Shown here in pieces: positions 54,067-63,072 of a stretch of 64,000 nucleotides of DNA. The position numbers and the translations under genes were made by a program. The stretch lies in contig JAGWUH010000008.1 of NCBI GenBank assembly GCA_028868535.1, forward strand, positions 38,218-102,217, written 5' to 3'. Below the pieces are notes generated by a model that was not told the origin of the DNA, did no database searches, and saw nothing but the letters and a program-made list of their open reading frames with translations. Every line of letters starts with the position of its first letter. The first letter of the stretch is position 1. Origin of the DNA: Sphingomonadales bacterium (GTDB lineage Bacteria; Pseudomonadota; Alphaproteobacteria; Sphingomonadales; Sphingomonadaceae).

Positions 54067-55539
54067 ATGTTCGATTCGCTGTCCGATCGTCTCGGCGGGG
54101 TGTTCGACAAGCTGCGTGGGCGCGGGGCGCTCAAGGAGCAGGACGTCCGCGACGCCATGCGCGAGGTGCGCATCGCGCTGCTCGAGGCCGACGTCGCGCT
54201 GCCGGTGGTGCGCCGCTTCATCGACGGGGTGACCGAGCAGGCGATCGGCCAGTCGGTGCTGAAGTCGGTCACGCCGGGGCAGCAGGTCGTCAAGATCGTC
54301 AACGACGCGCTGGTCGAGATGCTCGGCGGCGAGGAGTCGGTCGGGCTCGATCTCGCCGCGACGCCGCCGGTGGTGATCATGATGGTCGGCCTGCAAGGCT
54401 CGGGCAAGACCACGACCACCGCGAAGCTGGGCAAGCTGCTGCGCGAGAAGCAGGGCAAGAAGGTGCTGATGGCGTCGCTCGACGTCAATCGCCCGGCCGC
54501 GCAGGAGCAGCTGCGCGTGCTCGGCGAGCAGACCGGCGTGGCGACGCTGCCGATCATCGCCGGGCAGACCCCGACCGCGATCGCCGAGCGCGCCGTGCAT
54601 GCGGCGAAGCTGCAGGCGGTCGACGTGCTGCTGCTCGACACCGCCGGGCGGCTTCACGTCGACCAGGCGCTGATGGACGAGATGAAGGCGGTGGCCGGCA
54701 TCTCCAGCCCGAAGGAAACGCTGCTCGTCGTCGATTCGCTGACCGGCCAGGACGCGGTCAACGTCGCGCAGAGCTTCGGCGGCCAGGTCGACCTGACCGG
54801 CGTGATCCTGACGCGGATGGACGGCGATGCGCGCGGCGGCGCGGCGCTGTCGATGCGCGCGGTCACCGGCAAGCCGATCAAGTTCGCCGGGACCGGCGAG
54901 AAGCTCGACGCGATCGAGCCGTTCCATCCCGGGCGCGTGGCGGGGCGCATCCTCGGCATGGGCGACGTGGTATCGCTGGTCGAGAAGGCGGCCGCGGCGG
55001 TCGACGCCGAGGAAGCCGACAAGCTCGCGCAGCGCATGGCCAAGGGCCAGTTCGACATGAACGACCTGCGCATGCAGCTGCGGCAGATGCAGAAGATGGG
55101 CGGCCTCGGCGCGCTGGCGGGGATGCTGCCGGGGATGAAGAAGGCCAAGGCGGCGATGCAGTCCTCGGGCATGGACGATCGCGTGCTGCTGCGCATGGAC
55201 GCGATCATCGGCTCGATGACGCCGAAGGAGCGCACGCGGCCCGACCTGCTGAACGCCAAGCGCAAGATCCGCATCGCCAAGGGTTCGGGCACCCAGGTCC
55301 AGGACGTCAACAAGCTGCTCAAGATGCACCAGGAAATGGAGCGCGCGATGAAGCAGATCAAGAAGATGGGCGGGCTGAAGGGCCTGGCCAGCCTCTTTGG
55401 CGGCGGCGGGCTGGGTGCGGCGATGCCGGGAATCGGTGGCGATCTGGGGGCCGGGGGCAAGCTGCCCGGCCTTGGCGGCGGCGGTCTTCCCGGGCTGGGC
55501 GGCGGCGGCCCCGATCTCTCGAAGTTTCTGAAGAAGTAA
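54067..55539 (+). CDS. ffh: signal recognition particle protein Ffh
   Basis: The 490-aa GTPase has the NG domain ([86 protein letters not shown]) and a methionine-rich M domain ([20 protein letters not shown]... [14 protein letters not shown]) ending in a Gly-rich tail. It targets nascent membrane proteins to FtsY and SecYEG. ATG 54067 begins [16 protein letters not shown], the family start. It heads the ffh-rpsP-rimM operon. Confidence 0.97.
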   Translation: MFDSLSDRLGGVFDKLRGRGALKEQDVRDAMREVRIALLEADVALPVVRRFIDGVTEQAIGQSVLKSVTPGQQVVKIVNDALVEMLGGEESVGLDLAATPPVVIMMVGLQGSGKTTTTAKLGKLLREKQGKKVLMASLDVNRPAAQEQLRVLGEQTGVATLPIIAGQTPTAIAERAVHAAKLQAVDVLLLDTAGRLHVDQALMDEMKAVAGISSPKETLLVVDSLTGQDAVNVAQSFGGQVDLTGVILTRMDGDARGGAALSMRAVTGKPIKFAGTGEKLDAIEPFHPGRVAGRILGMGDVVSLVEKAAAAVDAEEADKLAQRMAKGQFDMNDLRMQLRQMQKMGGLGALAGMLPGMKKAKAAMQSSGMDDRVLLRMDAIIGSMTPKERTRPDLLNAKRKIRIAKGSGTQVQDVNKLLKMHQEMERAMKQIKKMGGLKGLASLFGGGGLGAAMPGIGGDLGAGGKLPGLGGGGLPGLGGGGPDLSKFLKK

Positions 55540-55570
55540 GCGTCTCAAGGTTCAATCGAAAGGATTTTCC

Positions 55571-56014
55571 ATGTCTGTTTCCATCCGGCTTTCGCGCGGC
55601 GGCTCGAAGAAGCGCCCGTATTACAAGGTCGTCGTCTCGAACAGCCGCTCGCCGCGCGATGGCAAGTATCTCGAGCAGGTCGGCACCTACAACCCGCTGC
55701 TGGCCAAGGACGACGCCAACCGCGTGAAGCTGGTCGAGGACCGCGTGCGCTACTGGCTGGGCGTCGGCGCGCAGCCGACCGACCGCGTTGCCCGCATGCT
55801 CGACAAGGCCGGGATCAAGGAACGCGCCGCGACCAGCAACCCGCAGAAGGGCGAGCCGGGCAAGAAGGCCAAGGAACGCGCCGAGGACAAGGCCGCGAAG
55901 GCTGCCGAGGCGGCCGAGGCTGCTGCCGCCGCCGCTGCCGCTCCGGCGGAAGAGCCGGCTGCCGAGGAAGCGGCGGCCGAGGCTCCGGCTGCTGAAGAAG
56001 CCGCTTCGGAGTAA
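55571..56014 (+). CDS. rpsP: 30S ribosomal protein S16
   Basis: The first 80 residues are canonical S16 ([40 protein letters not shown]... [24 protein letters not shown]). An Ala/Glu-rich extension of roughly 60 residues ([21 protein letters not shown]) follows, a feature seen in alphaproteobacterial S16. It lies 31 bp after ffh and 6 bp before rimM. Confidence 0.97.
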   Translation: MSVSIRLSRGGSKKRPYYKVVVSNSRSPRDGKYLEQVGTYNPLLAKDDANRVKLVEDRVRYWLGVGAQPTDRVARMLDKAGIKERAATSNPQKGEPGKKAKERAEDKAAKAAEAAEAAAAAAAAPAEEPAAEEAAAEAPAAEEAASE

Positions 56015-56020
56015 TCCGGC

Positions 56021-56521
56021 ATGGCGGACCGGCTGGTGACCATGGCGGCGGTGGCCGCCGCCCATGGCATCGGCGGCGAGGTCCGCCTCAAGCTGTTCGG
56101 CGAGGGCGTGGCGGCGCTGAAGCGCTACCGCGCCTTTGTCGTGTCCGGCACCGGCGCGACGCTGACGGTGAAGGCGCTGCGCGACGACGGCAAGGGCGGC
56201 GCGATCGCGCGGTTTGCCGAAGTCGCGGATCGCACCGCGGCGGAGAAACTGCGCGGCAGCACGCTGGCAGTGCCGCGCGCCGAACTGCCGGCGCTGGGGG
56301 CGGGTGAATACTACCATGCCGACCTGATCGGGCTGGCGGCGGTCTCGACCGACGGCGCGGCGCTGGGGCACGTGGTGGCGGTCGAGAACTTCGGCGCGGG
56401 GGACATCCTCGAGATCGAGAGCCCGGACCGGAAACGCTTCATGGTGCCGATGCGGCCCGAGGCGGTGCCCGAGTGGGATGCGGCGCGGGTGCTGGTGGCG
56501 GCGGAATTCGTCGACTTGTAG
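56021..56521 (+). CDS. rimM: ribosome maturation factor RimM
   Basis: The 166-aa protein has an N-terminal RimM barrel (VTMAAVAAAHGIGGEVRLKLFGEG) and a PRC-barrel domain (LPALGAGEYYHADLIGLAAV... GAGDILEIESPDRKRFMVPM). It binds S19 and assists 30S assembly. In most proteobacteria trmD follows directly; here 758 bp containing a toxin-antitoxin pair separate them. Confidence 0.95.
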   Translation: MADRLVTMAAVAAAHGIGGEVRLKLFGEGVAALKRYRAFVVSGTGATLTVKALRDDGKGGAIARFAEVADRTAAEKLRGSTLAVPRAELPALGAGEYYHADLIGLAAVSTDGAALGHVVAVENFGAGDILEIESPDRKRFMVPMRPEAVPEWDAARVLVAAEFVDL

Positions 56522-56581
56522 TTCGCGGGCTGCGTGGCGGCGATGGGCGGCGGCCGGGCTTGCAGTTCGGGCCGGGCGCGT

Positions 56582-56603
56582 GTATATACGGGATGTGTAT
56601 ACA
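56582..56603. promoter_or_regulatory. paired AT-rich palindromes upstream of the antitoxin
   Basis: GTATATAC (56582-56589) and TGTATACA (56596-56603) are perfect 8-bp palindromes in a GC-rich background, 28-49 bp before the antitoxin ATG. Similar paired palindromes are where AbrB/VapB-type antitoxins commonly bind to repress their own operons. Confidence 0.6.
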
Positions 56604-56630
56604 GGGGGCGACCGGACCATAGAGGCTTGT

Positions 56631-56909
56631 ATGGGCAGGGAATTTCGTGCCAAGGTGTTCAAGTCGGGTAATTCGCTGGCATTGCGGATTCCCAAGGATA
56701 TGGGCTTGAGCGAGGGCACCGTGATGCGGGTTCGCGAGGAACGGCAGGGCTTCGTGATCGAGCCCGAGGAGGCACCGCGGCGCGGGATCGACGTCAGCGG
56801 GTTCGCAGGGAAGTGCCCGGGGATCAAGCTGGCGCCGCGCGAGGACTTCGAGGAGCGGCCATCGACGATTGCCGCGCGCCTGGCGGCCGAGGGCAAGGGC
56901 CCGGCGTGA
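56631..56909 (+). CDS. AbrB/MazE-type antitoxin (VapB-like)
   Basis: The 92-aa protein has a SpoVT/AbrB DNA-binding fold (FRAKVFKSGNSLALRIPKDMGLSEGTVMRVREERQGFVIEP) and a C-terminal segment ([20 protein letters not shown]) likely to neutralise the toxin. ATG 56631 begins the fold; the 51 residues before it in the track ORF are shadow sequence. It overlaps the PIN-domain gene by 4 bp (GTGA), the usual antitoxin-first arrangement. Confidence 0.93.
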   Translation: MGREFRAKVFKSGNSLALRIPKDMGLSEGTVMRVREERQGFVIEPEEAPRRGIDVSGFAGKCPGIKLAPREDFEERPSTIAARLAAEGKGPA

Positions 56910-57283
56910 TCCGTTACCTGATCGATGCCAATGCCGTCGTCTATGCGATGGATGTCGGTCACGAGGTGCTGACTGACCGGATGGCAACCTGTGCGCCGGG
57001 CGAAATCGCGGTTTCCACGATCAGTTTCGCTGAAGTTGCCTACGGGACATATGTAGGCAAACCGCCATCGCCTGAGGTGCTCGAAGCGTTCGTCGCGGTG
57101 GTTCCCATCCTGCCGTTCGACGAGGCGGCGGCGCGGGAATATGCGAAGTTGCCGTTTCGGCGGGCGCGGTTCGATCGGTTGCTGGCCGCGCACGCGCTGA
57201 GCATCGGGGCGACGGTGGTGACGGCGAATTGCGCGGATTTTGCCGATGTGCCGGGGTTGCTGGTCGAGGACTGGACGGTGTGA
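56906..57283 (+). CDS. PIN-domain toxin ribonuclease (VapC-like)
   Basis: The 125-aa protein has a PIN nuclease core: [11 protein letters not shown] with Asp7, ISFAEVAYG with Glu43, [13 protein letters not shown] with Asp90 and [18 protein letters not shown] with Asp111, so the acidic catalytic set is intact. VapC toxins cleave tRNA or rRNA with Mg2+. GTG 56906 overlaps the antitoxin stop, and the toxin stop overlaps the trmD GTG as another GTGA. This places an active-looking RNase immediately before an essential tRNA methyltransferase. Confidence 0.93.
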   Translation: MIRYLIDANAVVYAMDVGHEVLTDRMATCAPGEIAVSTISFAEVAYGTYVGKPPSPEVLEAFVAVVPILPFDEAAAREYAKLPFRRARFDRLLAAHALSIGATVVTANCADFADVPGLLVEDWTV

Positions 57284-58020
57284 CTTTCGCGGCGAAGATC
57301 CTGACGCTTTATCCCGAGATGTTTCCCGGGCCGCTGGGCGTGTCGCTGGCCGGGCGGGCGCTGGCGGAGGGGACCTGGTCCTGCGAGACCGTGCAAATCC
57401 GGGATTTTGCCGAGGACCGGCACCGGACCGTCGATGATACACCGGCGGGCGGCGGCGCAGGGATGGTGCTGAAGGTCGATGTGCTGGCGCGGGCGATCGA
57501 TGCGGCGCGGGAGCATCAGCCCGAGTGCCCTGTCATCGCCATGACGCCGCGGGGGAAGCCGATTTCGCAGGCGCGGATTCGCGAGCTGGCGGCGGGCCCG
57601 GGGGTGATCCTGGTGTGCGGTCGTTTTGAGGGCTTCGACGAGCGGATCTTTGCCGGGCGCGACGTCGAGGAAGTGTCGGTCGGCGACATCGTGCTGTCGG
57701 GCGGCGAGTGCGCCGCGCTGATGGTTCTCGACGCTTGCATTCGCCTGCTTCCCGGCGTAATGGGCGCGGCCCACTCGGGGTTCGAGGAGTCGTTCGAGAA
57801 CGGTCTGCTTGAATACCCGCAGTTTACCCGTCCTGTGGAATGGGAAGGGCACGCGATCCCTGAAGTGCTGCGATCGGGGGATCACGGACGCATTGCCGAT
57901 TGGCGGAAACGCCAGTCGGAAGCGGATACACGGCTACGCAGGCCGGATCTTTGGGAGCGCCATGAGGGTGCTCGGGTCCAGCCTGCCTCTGGTGCGCGGC
58001 GCAAAGACGAAGGAAAATGA
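57280..58020 (+). CDS. trmD: tRNA (guanine37-N1)-methyltransferase
   Basis: The 246-aa SPOUT methyltransferase has [56 protein letters not shown] (knot region) and [29 protein letters not shown]. It makes m1G37, preventing frameshifts. The start is GTG 57280, overlapping the toxin stop, so its translation is likely coupled to vapC. Normal family starts are near this position; the 17 residues before it are out of context. Confidence 0.95.
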   Translation: MTFAAKILTLYPEMFPGPLGVSLAGRALAEGTWSCETVQIRDFAEDRHRTVDDTPAGGGAGMVLKVDVLARAIDAAREHQPECPVIAMTPRGKPISQARIRELAAGPGVILVCGRFEGFDERIFAGRDVEEVSVGDIVLSGGECAALMVLDACIRLLPGVMGAAHSGFEESFENGLLEYPQFTRPVEWEGHAIPEVLRSGDHGRIADWRKRQSEADTRLRRPDLWERHEGARVQPASGARRKDEGK

Positions 58021-58025
58021 GGGAC

Positions 58026-58394
58026 ATGAACCTCATCCAGCAGATCGAGGCCGAGGAAATCGCCAAGGCCGCCAAGGACATTCCGGCATTCCGCCCGGGT
58101 GACACCGTGCGCGTCGGCGTGAAGGTCATCGAAGGTGACCGCAGCCGTATCCAGGCCTATGAAGGCGTATGCATCGCGCGTTCGAACAAGGGTTTCGGCA
58201 GCAACTTCACCGTTCGCAAGATGAGCTTCGGTGAGGGCGTGGAGCGTGTGTTCCCGCTGTACTCGCCCACCATCGATTCGATTACCCTGGTGCGCAAGGG
58301 CGTCGTGCGTCGCGCGAAGCTCTACTACCTGCGCGGTCGCACCGGCAAACGCGCGCGTATTGCCGAGCGTCGCGACACGCGCCAGGAGGGCTGA
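58026..58394 (+). CDS. rplS: 50S ribosomal protein L19
   Basis: The 122-aa protein is canonical L19: [55 protein letters not shown]... [21 protein letters not shown] prefer ATG 58026 (MNLIQQ) to 58017, which overlaps the trmD stop; either is possible because AAGGA lies upstream of both. It closes the ffh-to-rplS cluster and is followed by a terminator. Confidence 0.96.
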   Translation: MNLIQQIEAEEIAKAAKDIPAFRPGDTVRVGVKVIEGDRSRIQAYEGVCIARSNKGFGSNFTVRKMSFGEGVERVFPLYSPTIDSITLVRKGVVRRAKLYYLRGRTGKRARIAERRDTRQEG

Positions 58395-58419
58395 GCCCCA
58401 CCTTTATACGGGTTACCGT

Positions 58420-58457
58420 GAAAGGGCGTCCTGGCAGACCAGCCGGGGCGCCCTTTC
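58420..58457 (+). terminator. intrinsic terminator after rplS
   Basis: GAAAGGGCG (58420-58428) pairs with CGCCCTTTC (58449-58457) around a GC-rich loop region, 26 bp beyond the rplS stop. It marks the end of the ribosomal/processing operon. Confidence 0.75.
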
Positions 58458-58508
58458 GCTGTTTGTCCCCGCGATGATTTCCTCCCCCCACGGAGTTTGA
58501 CCCTTGTC

Positions 58509-60785
58509 ATGCGAACCTTGCGCCATGCCTTGCTTGCCTGTTCCTGCCTGCTGCTTTGCGCGCCTGCCTTCGCGGGAGTTGCGCCGGTGAGCGCGGCGGC
58601 CAGCACCGGGGCGCTGACGTTCGAGCGCGTGTTCGGCAGTCCGGGGTTGAACGGGCCGGCGCCGCGCGGGGTGCGGCTGTCGCCCGATGGGCGCTGGCTG
58701 ACGGTGCTGAAGAACCGGGCCGACGACCGCGAGCGTTATGACCTGTGGGGGTTCGATCGCCAGTCGGGCCAGTGGACGATGCTGGTCGATTCGAAGAAGC
58801 TTTCCTCGGGGCGCGCGCTTTCCGAAGCCGAGAAGATGCAGCGCGAGCGGATGCGCGTGGGCGACCTCAAGGGCATCATTTCCTATGAGTGGGCCGCCGA
58901 CGGCAAGGGGCTGCTGGTGCCGTTGGACGGCGACCTGCTGCTGGTGGCGCTGGACGGCACTGCGCGCAAGCTGGACGGGGTGGCCGGCGATGCGATGGAT
59001 GCGGGGTTGAGCCCGAAGGGGCATTACGTCTCGTTCGTGGCGGACCGGCGGTTCTGGGTGGGTGGCGTCGAAGCCAAGGACACCAATGCCAGGCCAGTGG
59101 CGATCACCCCCGAGGAGCAGTCCGCCACGGTGCGTTGGGGCGAGGCCGAGTTCGTCGCGCAGGAGGAAATGGCGCGGTTCAAGGGGGCGTGGTGGGCGCC
59201 TGATGACAGCCGGATCGCGGTGGAGCGCTTCGACGAGGGACACGTGGGCGTGGTGACGCGCGCGGCGATCGGCGCGGCGGGGACGAAGACATTCGAGCAG
59301 CGCTATCCGGCAGCGGGGACCGCGAATGTGGCGGTTTCGTTGTGGGTCGTGAAGCCCGATGGCTCGGCGCGGGTGCAGGTGGACCTGGGGGCCGATCCCG
59401 ACATCTACCTCGCGCGGGTGGACTGGGCGAAGGACGGCAAGACGCTCTACGTGCAGCGCGAGAACCGCGCGCAGACGCGGCTGGACATGCTCAGCGTCGA
59501 TCCGGCGACGGGCGCGGCGAAGGTGCTGTTCAGCGAGACCGCCCGGGACAAGAGCTGGATCAATCTGACCGATTCCTATCGCTTCCTGAAAGACGGCAGC
59601 CTGATCTGGTGGAGCGAGCGCGACGGGTTCGGGCACCTGTACCGCTTCCGTGACGGGCAGTGGTTGCAACTGACCAGCGGGTCGTGGGTGGTGACGGGCC
59701 TTGTCGGCGTGGACGAGGCCGGGGGCCGCGTGTTCTTCACCGGCACGAAGGACGACCAGTTGGCGCCGCAGGTCTATGCAGTGGAGATTCCCAAGGATTC
59801 CGGGGTGCATCCCGGCAAGCCCGAGCGGCTGACCGAGCCGGGCTGGGTGAACGCCGCCAGCATGGATCGCAAGGGCCAGACGCTGCTGGTATCGCGCAGT
59901 GCGCAGAACCAGCCGCCGCAGGTCTATGTGGCCGATGCCACCGGCAAGCGGCTGGCGTGGGTGGAGGAGAACGCGGTTGCGGGCGCGCATCCTTACGCGC
60001 CGTATCTGAAGGCGCATCGCGCGCCGACCTATGGCACGGTGAAGGCCGATGACGGCACGTTGCTGCACTGGCGGATGATCACCCCGGTGATGGAGCCGGG
60101 CAAGCGCTATCCGGTGTTTTTCGAGCATTACGGCGGGCCGCATGTGCAGGTCGTCAGCAAGGGCTGGACCGGGTCGCTGGCGCAGGCGATCGTGGCGAAG
60201 GGCTATGTCTATTTCGAGATCGACAACCGCGGCAGCGCCGACCGGGGCGTGGCGTTCGAGAGTTCGATCTGGCACGCGATGGGCAGCGTGGAAGTGGCGG
60301 ACCAGCGCGCCGGGCTGCATTACCTGAAGAGCCTGCCGTTCGTCGATCCCGCGAAGATCGCGACGTATGGCTGGTCGTATGGCGGCTACATGACGCTGAA
60401 GATGCTGGAGGCCGATCCGGGGGCTTATGCGGCCGGCATCTCGGGCGCGCCGGTGACGAAGTGGGAACTGTACGACACGCATTATACCGAGCGCTATCTG
60501 GGCGATCCGAAGGCGGCGGGCGGGGTCTATGCGAAGGCCGACGCGCTGGGCGATGCCGCGAAGATTTCGGACCCGCTGCTGCTGATCCACGGCATGGCCG
60601 ACGACAACGTGGTGTTCGAGAATTCGACTGCGCTGATCGCGAAGTTGCAGGGCGAAAACGTGCCGTTCGAGATGATGCTGTACCCGGGGTATACGCACCG
60701 GGTGACGGGGCCGAAGATCGGGCCCCATGTGTGGGAGACGATCTTCGCGTTTCTGGCGCGGCATGGCGTTGTTCCGCCGAAATAG
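58509..60785 (+). CDS. S9 family peptidase (dipeptidyl peptidase IV-like)
   Basis: The 758-aa protein has a signal peptide (LACSCLLLCAPAFAG), an eight-bladed propeller region with the DPP-IV Glu motif area (EFVAQEEMARFKGAWWAPDDSRIAVERFDE), and a C-terminal alpha/beta-hydrolase domain. Ser623 lies in GWSYGGYM; the Asp is in LLIHGMADDNVVFENS and the His in YPGYTHRV. It is probably periplasmic and removes N-terminal X-Pro/X-Ala dipeptides. ATG 58509 is preferred over TTG 58497. Confidence 0.93.
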   Translation: MRTLRHALLACSCLLLCAPAFAGVAPVSAAASTGALTFERVFGSPGLNGPAPRGVRLSPDGRWLTVLKNRADDRERYDLWGFDRQSGQWTMLVDSKKLSSGRALSEAEKMQRERMRVGDLKGIISYEWAADGKGLLVPLDGDLLLVALDGTARKLDGVAGDAMDAGLSPKGHYVSFVADRRFWVGGVEAKDTNARPVAITPEEQSATVRWGEAEFVAQEEMARFKGAWWAPDDSRIAVERFDEGHVGVVTRAAIGAAGTKTFEQRYPAAGTANVAVSLWVVKPDGSARVQVDLGADPDIYLARVDWAKDGKTLYVQRENRAQTRLDMLSVDPATGAAKVLFSETARDKSWINLTDSYRFLKDGSLIWWSERDGFGHLYRFRDGQWLQLTSGSWVVTGLVGVDEAGGRVFFTGTKDDQLAPQVYAVEIPKDSGVHPGKPERLTEPGWVNAASMDRKGQTLLVSRSAQNQPPQVYVADATGKRLAWVEENAVAGAHPYAPYLKAHRAPTYGTVKADDGTLLHWRMITPVMEPGKRYPVFFEHYGGPHVQVVSKGWTGSLAQAIVAKGYVYFEIDNRGSADRGVAFESSIWHAMGSVEVADQRAGLHYLKSLPFVDPAKIATYGWSYGGYMTLKMLEADPGAYAAGISGAPVTKWELYDTHYTERYLGDPKAAGGVYAKADALGDAAKISDPLLLIHGMADDNVVFENSTALIAKLQGENVPFEMMLYPGYTHRVTGPKIGPHVWETIFAFLARHGVVPPK

Positions 60786-60860
60786 CGGCCATTCTGTTCA
60801 ATTGATGACTTGCGGACGCGGCCCGAGCGGGTACGGCGGCCGCGCTAGAGGAGTAAGACG

Positions 60861-61892
60861 ATGGGTTACCGGGTAGTAGTCGTGGGTGCCACCGGCAATG
60901 TCGGGCGCGAGATGCTCAACATCCTGGCCGAGCGGGAATTCCCGATCGACGAACTGGCGGCGGTGGCTTCGCCGCGTTCGACCGGCAGCGAGATCGAGTT
61001 CGGCGAGACCGGCAAGATGCTGAAGGTGAGGAACATCGAGCATTTCGATTTCACCGGCTGGGACATCGCGCTGTTTTCGGCCGGATCGGGTCCGACCAAG
61101 ATCTATGCGCCCAAGGCGGCGGCGGCGGGCTGCATCGTCATCGATAACTCGTCGCTCTATCGCATGGACCCCGATGTGCCGCTGGTGGTGCCCGAGGTGA
61201 ACCCGGACGCGATCGACGGCTATACCGTGAAGAACATCATCGCCAACCCGAACTGCTCGACCGCGCAGATGGTGGTGGCGCTGAAGCCGCTGCACGATGC
61301 GGCGACGATCACCCGCGTTGTCGTGGCGACCTACCAGTCGGTTTCGGGCGCGGGCAAGGACGGCATGGACGAGCTGTTCGAGCAGACCCGATCGATCTTC
61401 ATGCCCGCCGGCGAGATGCGCGAGCCGAAGAAGTTCACCAAGCAGATCGCGTTCAACGTGATCCCGCACATCGATGTCTTCCTGGATGACGGCTTCACCA
61501 AGGAAGAATGGAAGATGGTGGCCGAGACCAAGAAGATTCTCGACCCGAAGATCAAGGTGGTGGCTACTTGCGTGCGCGTGCCGGTGTTCGTGGGCCATTC
61601 GGAAGCGCTGCACGTCGAGTTCGAGAACGAGATCACCGCGACGCAGGCGCAGGACGTGCTGCGCGAGGCGCCCGGCGTGATGCTGGTCGACAAGCGCGAG
61701 GACGGGGGATACGTGACGCCGGTGGAATGCGTGGGTGATTATGCCACCTTCGTCAGCCGCGTGCGCGAGGACCCGACGGTGGAGAACGGCCTCGCGCTGT
61801 GGTGCGTTTCGGACAACCTGCGCAAGGGCGCGGCGCTGAACGCGGTGCAGATTGCCGAGCTGCTCGGCCGTCGCCACCTGAAGAAGGGCTAG
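60861..61892 (+). CDS. asd: aspartate-semialdehyde dehydrogenase
   Basis: The 343-aa enzyme has GYRVVVVGATGNVGREMLNILAEREFPIDEL, LFSAGSGPTKIYAPKAAAAGCIVIDNSS, catalytic Cys132 in NPNCSTAQMVVALKPLHD and YQSVSGAGKDGMDEL. It reduces aspartyl phosphate on the route to lysine, threonine, methionine and diaminopimelate. GAGGAGTAAGACG precedes the ATG. Its stop codon lies within the left arm of a 145-bp inverted-repeat element. Confidence 0.97.
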   Translation: MGYRVVVVGATGNVGREMLNILAEREFPIDELAAVASPRSTGSEIEFGETGKMLKVRNIEHFDFTGWDIALFSAGSGPTKIYAPKAAAAGCIVIDNSSLYRMDPDVPLVVPEVNPDAIDGYTVKNIIANPNCSTAQMVVALKPLHDAATITRVVVATYQSVSGAGKDGMDELFEQTRSIFMPAGEMREPKKFTKQIAFNVIPHIDVFLDDGFTKEEWKMVAETKKILDPKIKVVATCVRVPVFVGHSEALHVEFENEITATQAQDVLREAPGVMLVDKREDGGYVTPVECVGDYATFVSRVREDPTVENGLALWCVSDNLRKGAALNAVQIAELLGRRHLKKG

Positions 61893-62035
61893 GGTATGCG
61901 CGTATTTGCCCCATGCCGGGCTGCGAACGGCCGCCTTTCGCGCTTCCGGTGCTCACGGCCAACAAGGCCGCTGCGCTCCGGGTCGCTCAAGTCAGCCATT
62001 CTCGCTCCGGCATGAGGCAAATCCCCACATACCCT
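61891..62035. repeat. 145-bp element bounded by 29-bp imperfect inverted repeats
   Basis: The left arm (61891-61919, starting AGGGTATG and ending ATGCCGG) and right arm (62007-62035) are complementary at 25 of 29 positions; shared blocks are AGGGTATG, ATTTGCC and ATGCCGG. The 87-bp interior is GC-rich with smaller self-complementary stretches (AACGGCC, GGCCAACAAGGCC). It begins inside the asd stop codon. It could be a MITE-like or palindromic repeat, or a very large terminator. No coding capacity is evident. A further AGGGTA (62047-62052) lies just beyond. Confidence 0.7.
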
Positions 62036-62109
62036 ATTCATCATCAAGGGTAGATTTTACCAGTTGACGGCATGGCTGTGTGGGGGAGGGGCGCTGCGGC
62101 GTCCCTTTT

Positions 62110-62150
62110 CGTGTCAGGCCTTCCCGTGTCAGGCCTTCCCGTGTCAGGCT
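62110..62150. repeat. 15-bp tandem repeat at the end of parA
   Basis: CGTGTCAGGCCTTCC is repeated at 62110-62124 and 62125-62139, with a partial third copy at 62140-62150. The ParA stop codon (62144-62146) lies in the third copy, so the first two are downstream of the coding sequence. Read in the other minus-strand frame it encodes LTREG repeats, which I regard as fortuitous. Confidence 0.8.
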
Positions 62151-62887
62151 GCCCGCAGATCGGCCAGTTTCAGTTCGATGGCCTGGTAGAGCCGGTGCAG
62201 CGCGCGGGCCGGGGCGGAGTGGCGCGCGAACGTGTCGATCGGCGCGCGGTGCAGCGCGGTCTGTTCCAGATCGCTGGCGTTGGGGATGGCCGGATAGGGC
62301 GCCATGCGGCCTTCGCGCGCCTCGCGGTGGAGGCGGCGGCGCGAATCGTACATCGACAGCACCGGCAGAATCGGCGGATGGCGCGGGTGATTGCGGGTCA
62401 GGTCCTTGCGCAGCAGGTCGAGCGCGCGGGCCGAGAGCGGCGAGGGCGGCAGCGGCACGATCAGCACGTCGGCGGCGGCGATGACCTGGTCGCTGACCTC
62501 GTTCTGCATCGGCGGGCAATCGAGGACGATGCGGTCGTAATCGCGGCGGAGCAACTGGGTGAGGTGCGCCAGGCGCTTGCGGATGCCGATGCGGGCGAGG
62601 TGGACCGGCAGCGCGCGCAGACTGTCGTCGGCGTTGAGGATGTCGAGCCGTTCGTAGGGCGTGCGGGCGGTAAGCTGGTGCGGGCGGCCTTCGCGCTGGA
62701 ACACCGAGGCGGCACGCTGGCGGGTATCCTGGTCAAGCCCGAGCAGGTAGCCCGAACCGCCCTGGACATCGAGATCCCACAGCAGCGTGCGGTGGCCGCC
62801 ATACGTGGCGCAACGCCAGGCGAGATCGACCGCCAGGGTCGATTTGCCGACGCCCCCTTTCGGGCTGTAGATGGCGATGACGCTCAT
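62144..62887 (-). CDS. ParA/MinD family ATPase (orphan)
   Basis: The 247-aa protein has a deviant Walker A (YSPKGGVGKSTLAVDLAWR), DLDVQGGSG and Walker B VLDCPPMQ, typical of ParA-type ATPases, followed by PLPPSPLSARALDLLRKDL. Such proteins position plasmids, chromosomes or protein clusters. No ParB or other partner is adjacent. ATG 62887 starts MSVIAIYSPKGG; the longer track start adds unrelated sequence. It diverges from the AIM24 gene. Confidence 0.93.
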   Translation of the reverse strand: MSVIAIYSPKGGVGKSTLAVDLAWRCATYGGHRTLLWDLDVQGGSGYLLGLDQDTRQRAASVFQREGRPHQLTARTPYERLDILNADDSLRALPVHLARIGIRKRLAHLTQLLRRDYDRIVLDCPPMQNEVSDQVIAAADVLIVPLPPSPLSARALDLLRKDLTRNHPRHPPILPVLSMYDSRRRLHREAREGRMAPYPAIPNASDLEQTALHRAPIDTFARHSAPARALHRLYQAIELKLADLRAA

Positions 62888-63072
62888 GGTTCGCTGCTTG
62901 GCCTGATGGCTCCGATGTCTGGATTCCTTTACTGAATCGGGCATGGCCGCAAGCGGCATTCCGGCGGTGACCCGAATCGGGATGGGATGGCGGCAACTGG
63001 TTAAACCGATTGCGGCTATTCCGGTTTGAAGGCCGGCGGGTTACAAGCGGTTCGTCCTCAGGAGGCCAGACC

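Noticed and set aside
58413-60764. 783-aa minus-strand ORF opposite the S9 peptidase
   Set aside because: The peptidase frame carries the full catalytic triad and signal peptide, so the antisense frame is a shadow.
62034-62519. ORF with LTREG repeats at the end of parA
   Set aside because: It is the wrong frame of parA running into the 15-bp tandem repeat, without a start region or conservation signal.
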